A stretch of DNA of 64,000 nt from Pontibacter diazotrophicus (GCF_003367245.1 NZ_QRGR01000008.1:124001-188000), one strand, 5' to 3'. Shown: positions 16,102 through 25,407, numbered from the stretch's first letter. Notes: generated by a model from the sequence alone, not told the origin. A program made the numbers and translations.

Positions 16102-16154
16102 GTAATTGACTCAAGCACATATTAGTCTGGCTAATATGTGCTTGAGTCAATTAC
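16102..16154. repeat. Perfect 24-bp inverted repeat with 5-bp loop
   Basis: Arms 16102-16125 and 16131-16154 (GTAATTGACTCAAGCAC.../...GTGCTTGAGTCAATTAC), loop TCTGG. There is no T-run on either side, so a simple intrinsic terminator is not obvious. It sits between the tRNA terminator and the small frame at 16168. Confidence 0.8.
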
Positions 16155-16167
16155 CTTTAGCTAGAAA

Positions 16168-16251
16168 TCAGCTTGACTCTGTTGTTAACAAATACGTGAA
16201 ATACAGCAGCGAGCCTGCCAGCATGATAGAGAGCATTGTTTTTGGTGTCAT
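16168..16251 (-). CDS. Possible 27-residue single-span membrane peptide
   Basis: A short frame on the minus strand starts at ATG 16251 and ends at TGA 16168. It encodes a 27-residue peptide with one hydrophobic span (MLSIMLAGSLLYFTYLL) and a polar end (TTESS). The topology is that of small stress-type membrane peptides, but no ribosome-binding site or homolog can be verified. The flanking 16252-16735 contains no other supported gene. Confidence 0.3.
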   Translation of the reverse strand: MTPKTMLSIMLAGSLLYFTYLLTTESS

Positions 16252-16735
16252 AGCTTTAATGAGTTTAAGTTAGATGCAAAATATTATATAGGATATAGCA
16301 GGGAGGGCCAAATACACCTTCCGTTTCAATAACATCGTGCACGGGATAATGTTTTCAAGTGCATTGTGCGTCATCAGAAACATAACAGGTGGGGCTGCTT
16401 TTTAGTTGAACCTGCTGCAAAAACAATAAAGGATTTGCTGATATGATTGGTACTGTAGACATACCCTTATAAACAATTTGAAATGTGTAGGGTGTGGAGG
16501 AGGGACCAAGTCCGGGGTAAGATACCTTAAACTGGTTTAACACAGCAGTAGCTTTTAAGCACTGCCAAATTAGAGGCTGGAAGCGCTAAAGCAAATTTGA
16601 GCATGCAGCAGGCTGATATGGAGCAGGGCTGAAGTAGATGCTAAAAAAGGAGAATTGATATTTTAGGAAGAGGACACGCAAGCAATGTTATACCTCACGA
16701 TGGGCAAGGCACAGCATTGTTAAAAGAGCGATAAG

Positions 16736-16960
16736 CTACTTTATCAACTCGTCTTTGTGTCGATAGGCATAACTGAAAATGAACACCACTACAGCCAGGC
16801 CCCAGGCCGAGCACACAAAGTATATCTGCTTTAAGTAGAGCTGTTCCTCACGTATACCCAAAACAAGTGAACCTATCATCAGGATAGTCATGAAGAGAAC
16901 GCTGAGTAAGTGCTCCTTGTACTGGAGAAGGGTTTTAGAGAAGAGAAGAAAGTCTTTCAT
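16736..16960 (-). CDS. Small two-span membrane protein of unknown function
   Basis: 74 aa. A polar start (MKDFLLFSKTLLQYKEH) is followed by two hydrophobic helices (LLSVLFMTILMIGSLVLGI and QIYFVCSAWGLAVVVFIFSYAY) joined by a charged loop, and a basic/acidic tail (RHKDELIK). Positive charges on the tail suggest both ends are cytoplasmic. The frame reads like a genuine protein, but I do not recognise the family. 16961-17332 upstream shows nothing further. Confidence 0.55.
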   Translation of the reverse strand: MKDFLLFSKTLLQYKEHLLSVLFMTILMIGSLVLGIREEQLYLKQIYFVCSAWGLAVVVFIFSYAYRHKDELIK

Positions 16961-17332
16961 AATCCGTTCTTATTAAATGAAGGGTAATAAACTCAGTAAA
17001 ATCCGCAAGTACCGCTTTTTCTACTTATGTAAGTATAAGAAAAACACAATAGAAACGCAAGCTATGAGCGGTAAAATACTAAACTTTTTATAAAGTTACT
17101 CGTATGGCTTTATTCAAGCTAATGCTGTGCCAATTTCAGAGGGAAAGACGACATATGTTATATGTTACTTGAATATTTTTCTGTTTTTGGCAGAAGTTAA
17201 GCTTCATTCACGCTTCAATAGAATAAGGTCTCTTCCTCAGTATGTTTTATAACAGATATCTCTGATAGGAGCTATTATCCAACCTTTATCATAATAAAGT
17301 ACCTGTTAGATATATGCAGGAGACATAGTGCT

Positions 17333-18664
17333 CTAACGCGCCAAGTCCTGGCTGCGGTTAGCATCAATGGCGATGAGGATGAACAGCAGAATGGTGAAAG
17401 ACCATAAAGAGGAGCCTCCATAGCTGAAGAAGGGCAGCGGGATGCCTACCACGGGCGCCAGTCCTATTGTCATGCCCACATTCACCAGGAAGTGAAAGAA
17501 GATGATAGAGGCCACGCAGTACCCGTAGGTGCGCCCGAACACGGACTTCTGCCGTTCGGCAATCATGACGATGCGGGTAAGCAGGAACATGAACAGGCCA
17601 ATCAACACGGTGCTCCCCACCCAGCCCTGTTCTTCTCCAATCGTACAGAAGATAAAGTCGGTGCTTTGCTCCGGTACAAAGTCGAACTTAGTCTGGGTGC
17701 CTTCCAGAAAGCCCTTACCCCAGAAACCGCCGGAACCAATAGCAATTTTAGACTGAGTCACATTCCATCCGTAGCCAAGCGGGTCTGCCTCCGGGTTAAT
17801 CAGGGCCTTTATGCGGTTTTGCTGGTGGGGCTGTAGGACATTGTTCACGAAGAAATCCACACTAAAAATCATGCTTACGACAACAGCCCACAAGGCGATA
17901 ATAGTCTTGTAGCGTTTCAGCAGGCGGTAGTCCAGCCAGGTAGCCAGTGCTAGCAGCACGGTTACACCCATAATCAGGTATATCTTCGGGATAAGTAGCG
18001 TGAGAATGAAAATAGTGGCTGCGGAGCCCCCGATGATCAGTATCAGCGGTGAAATGCCTTCACGGAAATAAGCGAGTATAAAAGCGGCAAACACCAGTGC
18101 CGAACCCGTCTCGTTCTGCATGATAATAATAGCAGGAGGAACCAAGGTGATGGCTGCCAGTTTCATCTGGTCTTTGAAGTTTTGCTGGCGCAGGTTAATC
18201 GTACTCAGGAACTTGGATGCAGCCAGTGCTGTGGCAAATTTTGCCAACTCAGCAGGCTGCAGGCGTATGCCACCTCCTAAATCGAGCCAGGACCTGGAGC
18301 CTGCAATAGGCTTGGCTACCACCAGCGTAACCAGCAGGAGCAGAATTATACCGCCGTAGATGGGGTAAGCGAGGTGTTCATATACTTTATAATCTACCAC
18401 CAGCAGCACGATAATGAGCAGTAAAGAAGCCCCAATCCACACCAGCTGCTTCCCGGAGTTGATATCAAAGCTCATAATGTTCACCACATTATCGGGGCTG
18501 TAGACAGCTGCATAGATGTTCATCCAGCCCAGACCTACTAGCAGGAAGTATATCAGGACAGTCAGCCAGTCCAAGTTCTGGAGCATACGATTCCCGGAGG
18601 TACGTCTGCCAGGGGCAGGCGACATCACCCTGCTACTTCCGAGTACTTTCTGATCTACACCCAT
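17333..18664 (-). CDS. rodA: Rod-shape determining peptidoglycan polymerase RodA
   Basis: 443 aa SEDS-family glycosyltransferase with about ten membrane helices. Typical segments are GSRSWLDLGGGIRLQPAELAKFA, NETGSALVFAAF, QHQQNRIKALINPEADPLGYGWNVTQSKIAIGSG (read as separate short motifs), EEQGWVGS and PLPFFSYGGSS. An N-terminal extension of about 26 residues precedes MLQNLDWLTVL, so translation may begin at that inner Met. It polymerises lipid II in the elongasome with PBP2. It is the last gene of the mre operon, 4 nt after mrdA. Confidence 0.95.
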   Translation of the reverse strand: MGVDQKVLGSSRVMSPAPGRRTSGNRMLQNLDWLTVLIYFLLVGLGWMNIYAAVYSPDNVVNIMSFDINSGKQLVWIGASLLLIIVLLVVDYKVYEHLAYPIYGGIILLLLVTLVVAKPIAGSRSWLDLGGGIRLQPAELAKFATALAASKFLSTINLRQQNFKDQMKLAAITLVPPAIIIMQNETGSALVFAAFILAYFREGISPLILIIGGSAATIFILTLLIPKIYLIMGVTVLLALATWLDYRLLKRYKTIIALWAVVVSMIFSVDFFVNNVLQPHQQNRIKALINPEADPLGYGWNVTQSKIAIGSGGFWGKGFLEGTQTKFDFVPEQSTDFIFCTIGEEQGWVGSTVLIGLFMFLLTRIVMIAERQKSVFGRTYGYCVASIIFFHFLVNVGMTIGLAPVVGIPLPFFSYGGSSLWSFTILLFILIAIDANRSQDLAR

Positions 18665-18668
18665 TGCT

Positions 18669-20495
18669 TTACTTCACATTTAAGTACTCCCTGCTCAGCA
18701 CCCATTTTTCCATGCTTTTCCTGGTAACAGAGTCTGTTAAATACTGTTCTATCATCAGGCCGGCAATAGGAGCTGCTGATTGTGCACCAAAGCCTGCGTT
18801 CTCTACATAAACCGCGATGGCTATTTTCGGATTGTCTTTAGGGGCAAACGCCACAAATACTGCGTGGTCTTTGCCCTGTGGGTTCTCCGCTGTACCTGTT
18901 TTGCCACAAACGGCAATGCCCAGCTTCGACAGGTTTGCGTTTCTTCCTGTGCCAGATTCCACCACCGCCGCCATGCCATCCACAACAGGCGTGAAATGCT
19001 TCGCGTCTACTGCAGTATAATTCTTTTTCTGGTACTCTGGTAGCGGTTTGCCTTTTTCTCCGACAGAGCGGATAATATGCGGGTTAATGTAATAGCCTCT
19101 GTTGGCAATGGTCGCCATGAAGTTGGCCATCTGCAGCGGCGTAACCCCCAATTCTCCTTGTCCGATGCTCAGCGAGTAGATGGTGGAGAATTTCCAGCGA
19201 TTCTCACCATACACCCCGTCATACATATCCGTAGACGCTATGATGCCTTTTTTCTCGTTTGGCAAATCAATGCCAAGTTCGGTTCCGAAACCAAAGGTCA
19301 GGATTTGCTCCCGCCAGTCAGCCAAGCCAATGGCGGTGTCTTTATAGGTGTTTTTTGATTTTCCCTGGTTGATAAGCGCTCTGAAAACCTGGTAAAAATA
19401 CGGGTTGCAGGATGTTTGAATGGCAATACTCAGGTTGCTGGGAGCCGCATGCGCGTGGGAGCACTTCACTAAACTCTGGTTACAGGGGTAGCCTGTATTG
19501 GGTGTGATGACTCCTTCCTGTAAAGCCACCAGTGCCTGCGCCAGCTTAAAGATAGAGCCAGGAGGGTTGCTGCTTGCCATTATCGGGCGATTGAACATGG
19601 TCTTGTTCGAATCGGTTAGCAAAGTCATGTAGTTCTTGCCGTAGTCCTTTCCTGTAAACAGGTTGGGGTCATAGAAAGGGGCTGACACATATGCCAGTAT
19701 TTCCCCCGTACTCGGCTCAATGGCTACAATACTGCCTTTTGCACCGTTCATCAGGAACTCGCCGTAAGCTTGTAGGTCCAGGTCAATGGTGCTGATGAGG
19801 TTCTCTCCGGCTACAGAGAGGGTGTCGTAGGCGCCGTCCTTGAATGAGCCTTTCTCCACACCCCGCACGTTCACCATCTTATACTTCACGCCACGCTTGC
19901 CCATCAGGTACTGCTCGTACTCCAACTCAATGCCACTCTTGCCAATGTAGTCGCCGGGGCGGTAGCCTCTGTAGGTGGAATCATCCAGCTGTTTCGGGCT
20001 GATTTCAGCAATATAGCCCAGGGCGTGTGCCAGGCTTTGGTGTGGATAACCACGCGCTGTCCGGGCATTGATGTAAAAGCCAGGGAAGTCGATGAGGTTA
20101 TCCTGTATGCGGGCAAATTCTTCTGTGCTTAGCTTCTGGTAAAAAGCAGAGGGCTGCACATAGGAGAAGGAGCGGGCCTTTTTCAGGCGCTCCCGTACAT
20201 CCTCCAGGGGGAGATTTACCAATTCCACGAGGCGCAGCGTGTCCAGCGCTTTTACCTCTTTCGGTATCACCATCAGGTCATACACCGGCGTGTTCTGCAC
20301 CAGCAGTTCGCCGTTGCGGTCATATATCAGGCCCCGGAAAGGATACTGGATAACAGATTTGATGGCGTTGGTTTCGGCAGCCTGCTTATAGCTGCTGTCC
20401 ACCACCTGTATATAAAATAACCGGAGGGCAAAAAGGGCGCCTACCAACAGGAAGATGCCTTGAATAATATACTTGCGGGTCTCTAAGTAGTTCAT
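18669..20495 (-). CDS. mrdA: Penicillin-binding protein 2 (elongasome transpeptidase)
   Basis: 608 aa class B PBP: one N-terminal membrane anchor (residues about 10-30), a dimerisation domain, and the transpeptidase with SxxK (PGSIFK, Ser 314), SxN (TSCN) and KTG (CGKTGTAE) motifs. It cross-links peptidoglycan during lateral wall growth together with RodA. The start overlaps the mreD stop by 4 bp (ATGA), so the two are translationally coupled. Confidence 0.95.
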   Translation of the reverse strand: MNYLETRKYIIQGIFLLVGALFALRLFYIQVVDSSYKQAAETNAIKSVIQYPFRGLIYDRNGELLVQNTPVYDLMVIPKEVKALDTLRLVELVNLPLEDVRERLKKARSFSYVQPSAFYQKLSTEEFARIQDNLIDFPGFYINARTARGYPHQSLAHALGYIAEISPKQLDDSTYRGYRPGDYIGKSGIELEYEQYLMGKRGVKYKMVNVRGVEKGSFKDGAYDTLSVAGENLISTIDLDLQAYGEFLMNGAKGSIVAIEPSTGEILAYVSAPFYDPNLFTGKDYGKNYMTLLTDSNKTMFNRPIMASSNPPGSIFKLAQALVALQEGVITPNTGYPCNQSLVKCSHAHAAPSNLSIAIQTSCNPYFYQVFRALINQGKSKNTYKDTAIGLADWREQILTFGFGTELGIDLPNEKKGIIASTDMYDGVYGENRWKFSTIYSLSIGQGELGVTPLQMANFMATIANRGYYINPHIIRSVGEKGKPLPEYQKKNYTAVDAKHFTPVVDGMAAVVESGTGRNANLSKLGIAVCGKTGTAENPQGKDHAVFVAFAPKDNPKIAIAVYVENAGFGAQSAAPIAGLMIEQYLTDSVTRKSMEKWVLSREYLNVK

Positions 20496-21025
20496 CTATA
20501 ATCTATCCGCTCTCGTTTAGGCGAAAAAAACAGGAGTTGGAGGATTATCATCACAATTGTAGTGAAAAGAGTGCTGGCCAGTATCTTGCCTAATGTGTAC
20601 AAAGCCGTCTGAAAGTTAATTGTTTCCAGAAAGAACACTGCGGCATGATGGAACAATGTTAATGTGAAACAATAAGCCAGAAACCAGCGCCAACCCATTA
20701 CGTGGATGTTAACTGAATCACTCGCATCATAACCATCGCGCGGCGTCAGAAGGTTCAATACATGCGGCCTTAAAAATGCCAGTAGCACGCTGGCTGCTGC
20801 GTGTATCCCCATGGTATCATAAAACATATCCACCGTAAAGCCTGTCAGGAAACCGAGGAAGAGCAGCCATACCCTGTTCATGTCGATGGGCAGGAACAGC
20901 AGAAAAGCAATATAGATGAAGCAGAAGCCGGTACTGAAGAGCACCAGGTTATCCATCAGCAGAATCTGTAATGCCACAAACAGTATAAACTGCAGGATAT
21001 GTCTTATGCCAAAGCTACTGTTCAT
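20492..21025 (-). CDS. mreD: Rod-shape determining membrane protein MreD
   Basis: 177 aa with about five to six hydrophobic helices and no soluble domain, the usual MreD layout. The call relies on topology and on its fixed place between mreC and mrdA, since MreD is poorly conserved. It overlaps mreC by 11 bp and mrdA by 4 bp. It is expected to work with MreC at the inner membrane to link the cytoskeleton to wall synthases. Confidence 0.88.
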   Translation of the reverse strand: MNSSFGIRHILQFILFVALQILLMDNLVLFSTGFCFIYIAFLLFLPIDMNRVWLLFLGFLTGFTVDMFYDTMGIHAAASVLLAFLRPHVLNLLTPRDGYDASDSVNIHVMGWRWFLAYCFTLTLFHHAAVFFLETINFQTALYTLGKILASTLFTTIVMIILQLLFFSPKRERIDYR

Positions 21026-21881
21026 CGATGATAATGCCTGCCTCCAGTTCTAAGTTTTCGCGTTCTTCTTTTCTTGTATTCTCCACCACGTACACATATG
21101 AGAGCTGCGCAAAATCAACCGCCAACTGTACCTCTATCGTGTAAAAGCTCTTGTCCTGCTCTTTCTCCACAGAAGTGATGGTGCCAACCAGGACGCCCTC
21201 CGGAAAAACAGTGTTGAAGCCACTTGTCACCACTGTGTCGCCTTCAGCAGGATTCACATGCAGCGGAATGTAGTCAAGCATTGCGGTGCGGTAGTCGCCG
21301 CCTGTCCACTTAATGGTGCCAAAGGTGTCGCTGCTCTTTATTTTGGCGGAGATCAGCATCTGCGAGTGCAGCACAGAAGTAACCGTTGCATAGTCTCTTG
21401 ATACTGTCTTGACGCGGCCTACCACCCCATCCGGAGATATAACGCCCATGCCTGGCCGTACGCCATCCGCAGCGCCAACAGAAAGCGTGAGATAATTGTT
21501 CATGCGGCGCACAGAATTGTTGATGACCCTGCCGGCGTGCAGGATGTAAGGTGCGGTTCGGCTTGTGTCAGTGGCGGCGTAGAAAGTGGAGTCCAGCAGG
21601 TTAGTGCTGTCAGAAACCTGTTGCGTGCGATAGCGCATCAACTCCTTCCGCAGTTCCGCATTCTCGTGCGCCAGCGAGTTGTTGACGGATGTTAACCGGA
21701 AATAGTCAGTTACTCCGCTCTGGTACTCCAGCACCTGCCCCACGTAATTGTTTGCGGAGTTGAAGAAGGCGGCACCCTGGTACGTATTATAACGCACAAT
21801 CAGGTACACGCACAGTATCTCCAGCAACACAAAGATGAGGAAAGCACGGAACCGGTAAATAAAAGCAAAAAGATTCCGCAT
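21015..21881 (-). CDS. mreC: Rod-shape determining protein MreC
   Basis: 288 aa: an N-terminal anchor (residues about 7-28), a coiled-coil segment (SLAHENAELRKELMRYR, residues about 68-85) and the periplasmic beta-domain pair with the typical GVISPDGVVGRV, SGFNTVFPEGVLVGTI and VQLAVDFAQLSYVYV strands. It scaffolds the elongasome between MreB and PBP2. It begins 10 nt after mreB. Confidence 0.95.
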   Translation of the reverse strand: MRNLFAFIYRFRAFLIFVLLEILCVYLIVRYNTYQGAAFFNSANNYVGQVLEYQSGVTDYFRLTSVNNSLAHENAELRKELMRYRTQQVSDSTNLLDSTFYAATDTSRTAPYILHAGRVINNSVRRMNNYLTLSVGAADGVRPGMGVISPDGVVGRVKTVSRDYATVTSVLHSQMLISAKIKSSDTFGTIKWTGGDYRTAMLDYIPLHVNPAEGDTVVTSGFNTVFPEGVLVGTITSVEKEQDKSFYTIEVQLAVDFAQLSYVYVVENTRKEERENLELEAGIIIDEQ

Positions 21882-21891
21882 GGGAGCCCTG

Positions 21892-22917
21892 TTAGGTTAG
21901 CAGGACGTTCTTAAATCCTTCTATGTTCTTAATAGCAGCGCCTGTGCCACGTACCACAGCCCTTAGCGGGTCCTCGGCAATGTGAATAGGCAGCTTTGTT
22001 TTGGCAGCAAGACGCTTGTCCAGGCCACGCAGCAAGGCACCGCCACCTGTCAGGTGAATGCCGTTGTCGTAGATATCGGCTGACAGCTCTGGCGGCGCAA
22101 TCTCCAGCGCCTTCAGCACAGCCTCCTCTATTTTAGAAACAGACTTGTCCAGGGCGATGGCAATTTCCTGGTACGTTACCTTGATTACCTTCGGGATACC
22201 CGTCATCAGGTCACGGCCACGGATTTCGTAGTCGGCAGGCGGATTCTCTATCTCTGTAAGAGCGGCACCTACCTCAATTTTGATTTTCTCAGCAGAACGC
22301 TCGCCAATCAGCAGGTTGTGCTGGCGGCGCATATAATCCAGGATATCCTTTGTAAACACGTCCCCGGCAATGCGGATAGACTGGTCACACACAATACCGG
22401 AAAGGGCCACTACGGCAATCTCAGTAGTACCACCCCCGATATCCACAATCATAGAACCAATCGGTTGCTCCACATCAATACCGATACCAATAGCAGCGGC
22501 CATCGGTTCCTGTATCATCCATACTTCTTTGGCGCCGGCATGCTGTGCAGAGTCACGAACAGCGCGTTTCTCTACTTCCGTAATACCGGACGGAATACAG
22601 ATAACCATGCGGTGCGACGGCTGGAACAGACGGCGGCCCGTGTCAATCATCTTGATCATGCCGCGTATCATTTCCTCGGCCGCGTGAAAGTCAGCAATCA
22701 CACCGTCTTTCAGGGGGCGGATGGTTTTAATGTTCTCGTGGGTCTTCTCGTGCATCTGCATCGCCTGGCGTCCGATGGCCAGTACTTTGCCGGTGGTGCG
22801 GTCTACGGCGATGATGGAAGGCTCGTCTACTACAATTTTATCGTTATGGATGATCAGCGTATTGGCAGTACCAAGGTCAATTGCTATATCACTGGTCAAA
22901 AAGTTGAATAGTCCCAT
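21892..22917 (-). CDS. mreB: Actin-like cell-shape protein MreB
   Basis: 341 aa, full length. The phosphate 1 motif is AIDLGTANTLI, the second phosphate loop VDIGGGTTEIAVV, the adenosine motif LTGGGALLRGLD. It forms membrane-bound filaments that position the elongasome. It is the first gene of the five-gene shape operon; the organism is therefore expected to be rod-shaped. Confidence 0.97.
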   Translation of the reverse strand: MGLFNFLTSDIAIDLGTANTLIIHNDKIVVDEPSIIAVDRTTGKVLAIGRQAMQMHEKTHENIKTIRPLKDGVIADFHAAEEMIRGMIKMIDTGRRLFQPSHRMVICIPSGITEVEKRAVRDSAQHAGAKEVWMIQEPMAAAIGIGIDVEQPIGSMIVDIGGGTTEIAVVALSGIVCDQSIRIAGDVFTKDILDYMRRQHNLLIGERSAEKIKIEVGAALTEIENPPADYEIRGRDLMTGIPKVIKVTYQEIAIALDKSVSKIEEAVLKALEIAPPELSADIYDNGIHLTGGGALLRGLDKRLAAKTKLPIHIAEDPLRAVVRGTGAAIKNIEGFKNVLLT

Positions 22918-22986
22918 TATTAAGAGTCAGGCCTGCTTGCCTAATTATATTTTGAATATAGAATATTTCTAATCAGAAACATGCCG

Positions 22987-22994
22987 CAAAATTA
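22987..22994 (-). promoter_or_regulatory. Candidate -7 box of the mreB operon
   Basis: TAATTTTG on the minus strand matches TAnnTTTG, about 70 bp before the mreB ATG. No TTG element is found at the expected spacing, so only half of the promoter is supported. Confidence 0.4.
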
Positions 22995-23177
22995 GTGAAT
23001 TTCGCCGGAATTAATAATGCAGCAGCCAAAGCCGGAAGAAATATAAAAGTATTTTTATAAGATACGCCTTGTACTTTGCTACAGGAGAACTTCTATAACG
23101 ACGGCAACTGCAAATAATTGAACGCTCTTTTGTTGTATAGCGTGTGCAGGGGAGGTAAGCCAGTTGGCAAAGCATAA

Positions 23178-23214
23178 AAAAATCCCTGCCCTTTAAGCAA
23201 AGGCAGGGATTTTT
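23178..23214 (-). terminator. Terminator of the purN-purH operon
   Basis: Perfect 13-bp arms AAAAATCCCTGCC (23178-23190) / GGCAGGGATTTTT (23202-23214), 20 bp beyond the purH stop, with T-run in the minus direction. Confidence 0.85.
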
Positions 23215-23234
23215 ACCAGGGGTAAGTACTAATC

Positions 23235-24758
23235 TTAATGTTTGAAATGGCGCACGCCTGTCATAACCATCGCCATATCATGTGCATCGCAGTAGTCAAT
23301 GGAATCCTGGTCTTTTATAGAACCACCTGGCTGCACAACCGCTTTGATGCCAGCCTGGTTTGCCACTTCCACGCTATCTGCGAATGGGAAGAAAGCGTCG
23401 GAGGCCATCACCGCTTTGCTTACGTCGAAGTTGAAGCTGCGGGCTTTCTCAATTGCCTGGCGCATGGCATCGATGCGGGAGGTCTGGCCAACTCCGCTGG
23501 CGTACATCATTTTGTCTGTTGCCAGCACAATGGTATTCGATTTGGTGTGCTTGCAAACTTTGGCGGCAAACACAAATGCCTTCTTCTCTTCCGCTGTCGG
23601 CTCACGTTTGGTAACGGTTTTGAAGTCAGCCTCTGTTTCGGTTGCTAAGTCTTTGTCCTGCTCAATTACGCCATTCAATAAAGTTTTGAACAGTTTTATT
23701 GGCAGCTCTACCGGCTTCTGCTTTAGCAGGATGCGGTTTTTCTTGGAACGAAGCAGTTCCAGTGCGTCGGCATCGTATTCCGGGGCAATCAGCACTTCAA
23801 AGAACAGCTTGTTCAGTTCTTCCGCAGTTCCCAGGTCTATGGTTCTGTTGGCAATGATGACGCCACCAAAGGCAGACACCGGATCAGAAGAAAGCGCAAG
23901 CAGGTATGCTTCTTTTATGGTATCGGCAGTAGCGCAGCCGCAGGCGTTCGTGTGCTTCAGGATGGCCACAGTAGGCTCCTCAAATTCAGCGCCCAGTGCC
24001 ACGGCAGCATCCACATCCACCAGGTTGTTATAGGAAAGTTGTTTGCCGTTCAGCTGCTCGAAAAGGTCTTCCAATTTACCATAGAAAGTGCCTTTCTGGT
24101 GCGGGTTTTCGCCATAACGAAGTGGTGTGCTTTCACGCTGACTTTGCTTGAATACCTGCTCTTCGCCATTGGCGTTCAGGTAGTTGAAGATGTGTGTGTC
24201 GTAGTGCGAGGAAACATCGAAGGCCTTGCCAGCGAAGCGCTTGCGGTCTTCCAGGTCTGTGGCACCGTCTTTGGCTTGCAGCAGTTCTACCACGTCACCA
24301 TACTGGTCTCTGGACGATACAATCAGCACATCTTTGAAGTTTTTAGCTGCTGCGCGAATCAGGGAAATGCCACCGATGTCAATCTTCTCAATCACGTCTG
24401 CCTCCGAAGCACCAGAAGCCACAGTTTCTTCAAATGGGTACAGGTCTACCACCACCAGGTCAATCGGCGGTATCTCGAATTTTTCTCTTTCAGAAAGATC
24501 GCTTTCGTTGTCGCGGCGGTGTAGGATGCCACCGAACACTTTCGGGTGAAGCGTCTTTACACGGCCCCCGAAGATAGAAGGGTAAGCGGTCAGGTCTTCT
24601 ACGGCTACTACTTTAGCGCCTTGCTCCTCTAAGAACGTTTGTGTGCCGCCAGTGGAGTAAATGGTCACGTTGTGCTGCTTCAGAAGCTCTACAAGTGGCT
24701 CCAGGCGGTCTTTATAGTAAACAGAGATGAGTGCGGATTTGATTTTAACGGATTGCAT
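23235..24758 (-). CDS. purH: Bifunctional AICAR transformylase / IMP cyclohydrolase
   Basis: 507 aa. The N-terminal MGS-like cyclohydrolase domain (SALISVYYKDRLEPLVELL; GGRVKTLHPKVFGGILHRR) is followed by the transformylase domain with LRYGENPHQKG, KHTNACGCA, DPVSAFGG and the C-terminal PGGSIKDQDSIDYCDAHDMAMVMTG block (given here as short motifs). It catalyses the last two steps of IMP synthesis using 10-formyl-THF. It lies 20 bp after purN, which performs the earlier formyl transfer. Confidence 0.97.
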   Translation of the reverse strand: MQSVKIKSALISVYYKDRLEPLVELLKQHNVTIYSTGGTQTFLEEQGAKVVAVEDLTAYPSIFGGRVKTLHPKVFGGILHRRDNESDLSEREKFEIPPIDLVVVDLYPFEETVASGASEADVIEKIDIGGISLIRAAAKNFKDVLIVSSRDQYGDVVELLQAKDGATDLEDRKRFAGKAFDVSSHYDTHIFNYLNANGEEQVFKQSQRESTPLRYGENPHQKGTFYGKLEDLFEQLNGKQLSYNNLVDVDAAVALGAEFEEPTVAILKHTNACGCATADTIKEAYLLALSSDPVSAFGGVIIANRTIDLGTAEELNKLFFEVLIAPEYDADALELLRSKKNRILLKQKPVELPIKLFKTLLNGVIEQDKDLATETEADFKTVTKREPTAEEKKAFVFAAKVCKHTKSNTIVLATDKMMYASGVGQTSRIDAMRQAIEKARSFNFDVSKAVMASDAFFPFADSVEVANQAGIKAVVQPGGSIKDQDSIDYCDAHDMAMVMTGVRHFKH

Positions 24759-24778
24759 GGGAATGATTGTTTGTAAGG

Positions 24779-25384
24779 TTAGTCTTCTTTATCAGGTTGA
24801 TCTTGTTCTTTTATCAGCTGTTCTACCACCAGGGGCAGGTACTGGTGCTCCAACTGCAGTACGCGGGCAGCCAGGTCCTCGGGTGTATCGGTGGGCAGCA
24901 CCGGGCAGCGCTCCTGCCGTATAAAGGCGCCTTTGTCGTACTCTTCGTTAATGTAGTGGATGGTGATGCCGGACTCCTTTTCACCGGCCTCCACAACAGC
25001 GGTGTGCACGTGCATGCCATGCATGCCTTTGCCGCCATATTGCGGTAGCAGGGCCGGATGTATGTTGATGATGCGGTTCGGGAATGCCTGGAGCAGGTTC
25101 TTTGGAACGAGCCACAGGAAGCCAGCCAGTACAATCAGGTCCGGGTTAAACTGCTGTATTTGCTGCAGTACCTTGTCGGTGTGGAGGAACTCCTCGCGTG
25201 AAAACAAAAGAGCCGGGACATGATATGTCTCGGCTCTTTTTAGGGCATACGCTTTCGGGTTGTTGGAGAACAGGGCGGCCACACGAATCTCTGGGTGGTG
25301 CTCGAAGTACTCCAGCAGGCGCTGGGCATTGCTCCCCGAACCCGAAGCAAAAATGACTATATTCTTTTTATCTGGTCGTTTCAA
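24779..25384 (-). CDS. purN: Phosphoribosylglycinamide formyltransferase PurN (probable TTG start)
   Basis: 201 aa from TTG at 25384 (MKRPDKKNIVIFASGSGSN). Formyltransferase motifs: ASGSGSNAQ, LAGFLWLVP, the catalytic region NIHPALLPQYGGKGMHG with Asn and His, and the Asp in GITIHYINEEYDKG. It converts GAR to FGAR with 10-formyl-THF. The first ATG (25441) lies upstream of a good TATATTTG promoter box (25408-25415), so a transcript from that promoter cannot contain it, which favours TTG. The coding region carries a strong terminator-like hairpin at 25206-25240. Confidence 0.9.
   Translation of the reverse strand: MKRPDKKNIVIFASGSGSNAQRLLEYFEHHPEIRVAALFSNNPKAYALKRAETYHVPALLFSREEFLHTDKVLQQIQQFNPDLIVLAGFLWLVPKNLLQAFPNRIINIHPALLPQYGGKGMHGMHVHTAVVEAGEKESGITIHYINEEYDKGAFIRQERCPVLPTDTPEDLAARVLQLEHQYLPLVVEQLIKEQDQPDKED
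25206..25240 (-). promoter_or_regulatory. Terminator-like hairpin inside the purN coding sequence
   Basis: Arms AAAAGAGCCGGGACAT (25206-25221) and ATGTCTCGGCTCTTTT (25225-25240) with loop GAT; one internal mismatch in the mRNA-sense strand. In the direction of purN transcription it is followed by TTTTGTTTTC. The form is that of an intrinsic terminator about 150-180 nt into the gene. Confidence 0.55.
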
Positions 25385-25407
25385 AAGTACAGCTTGTAAT
25401 GAAGCCG

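Noticed and set aside
15876-16109. Open frame of 77 residues across the distal att repeat
   Set aside because: It runs through the tRNA-derived att copy and the terminator hairpin and has no protein-like pattern; treated as chance.
22318-22911. 197-residue plus-strand frame opposite mreB
   Set aside because: Antisense shadow of a highly conserved gene; no own signals.
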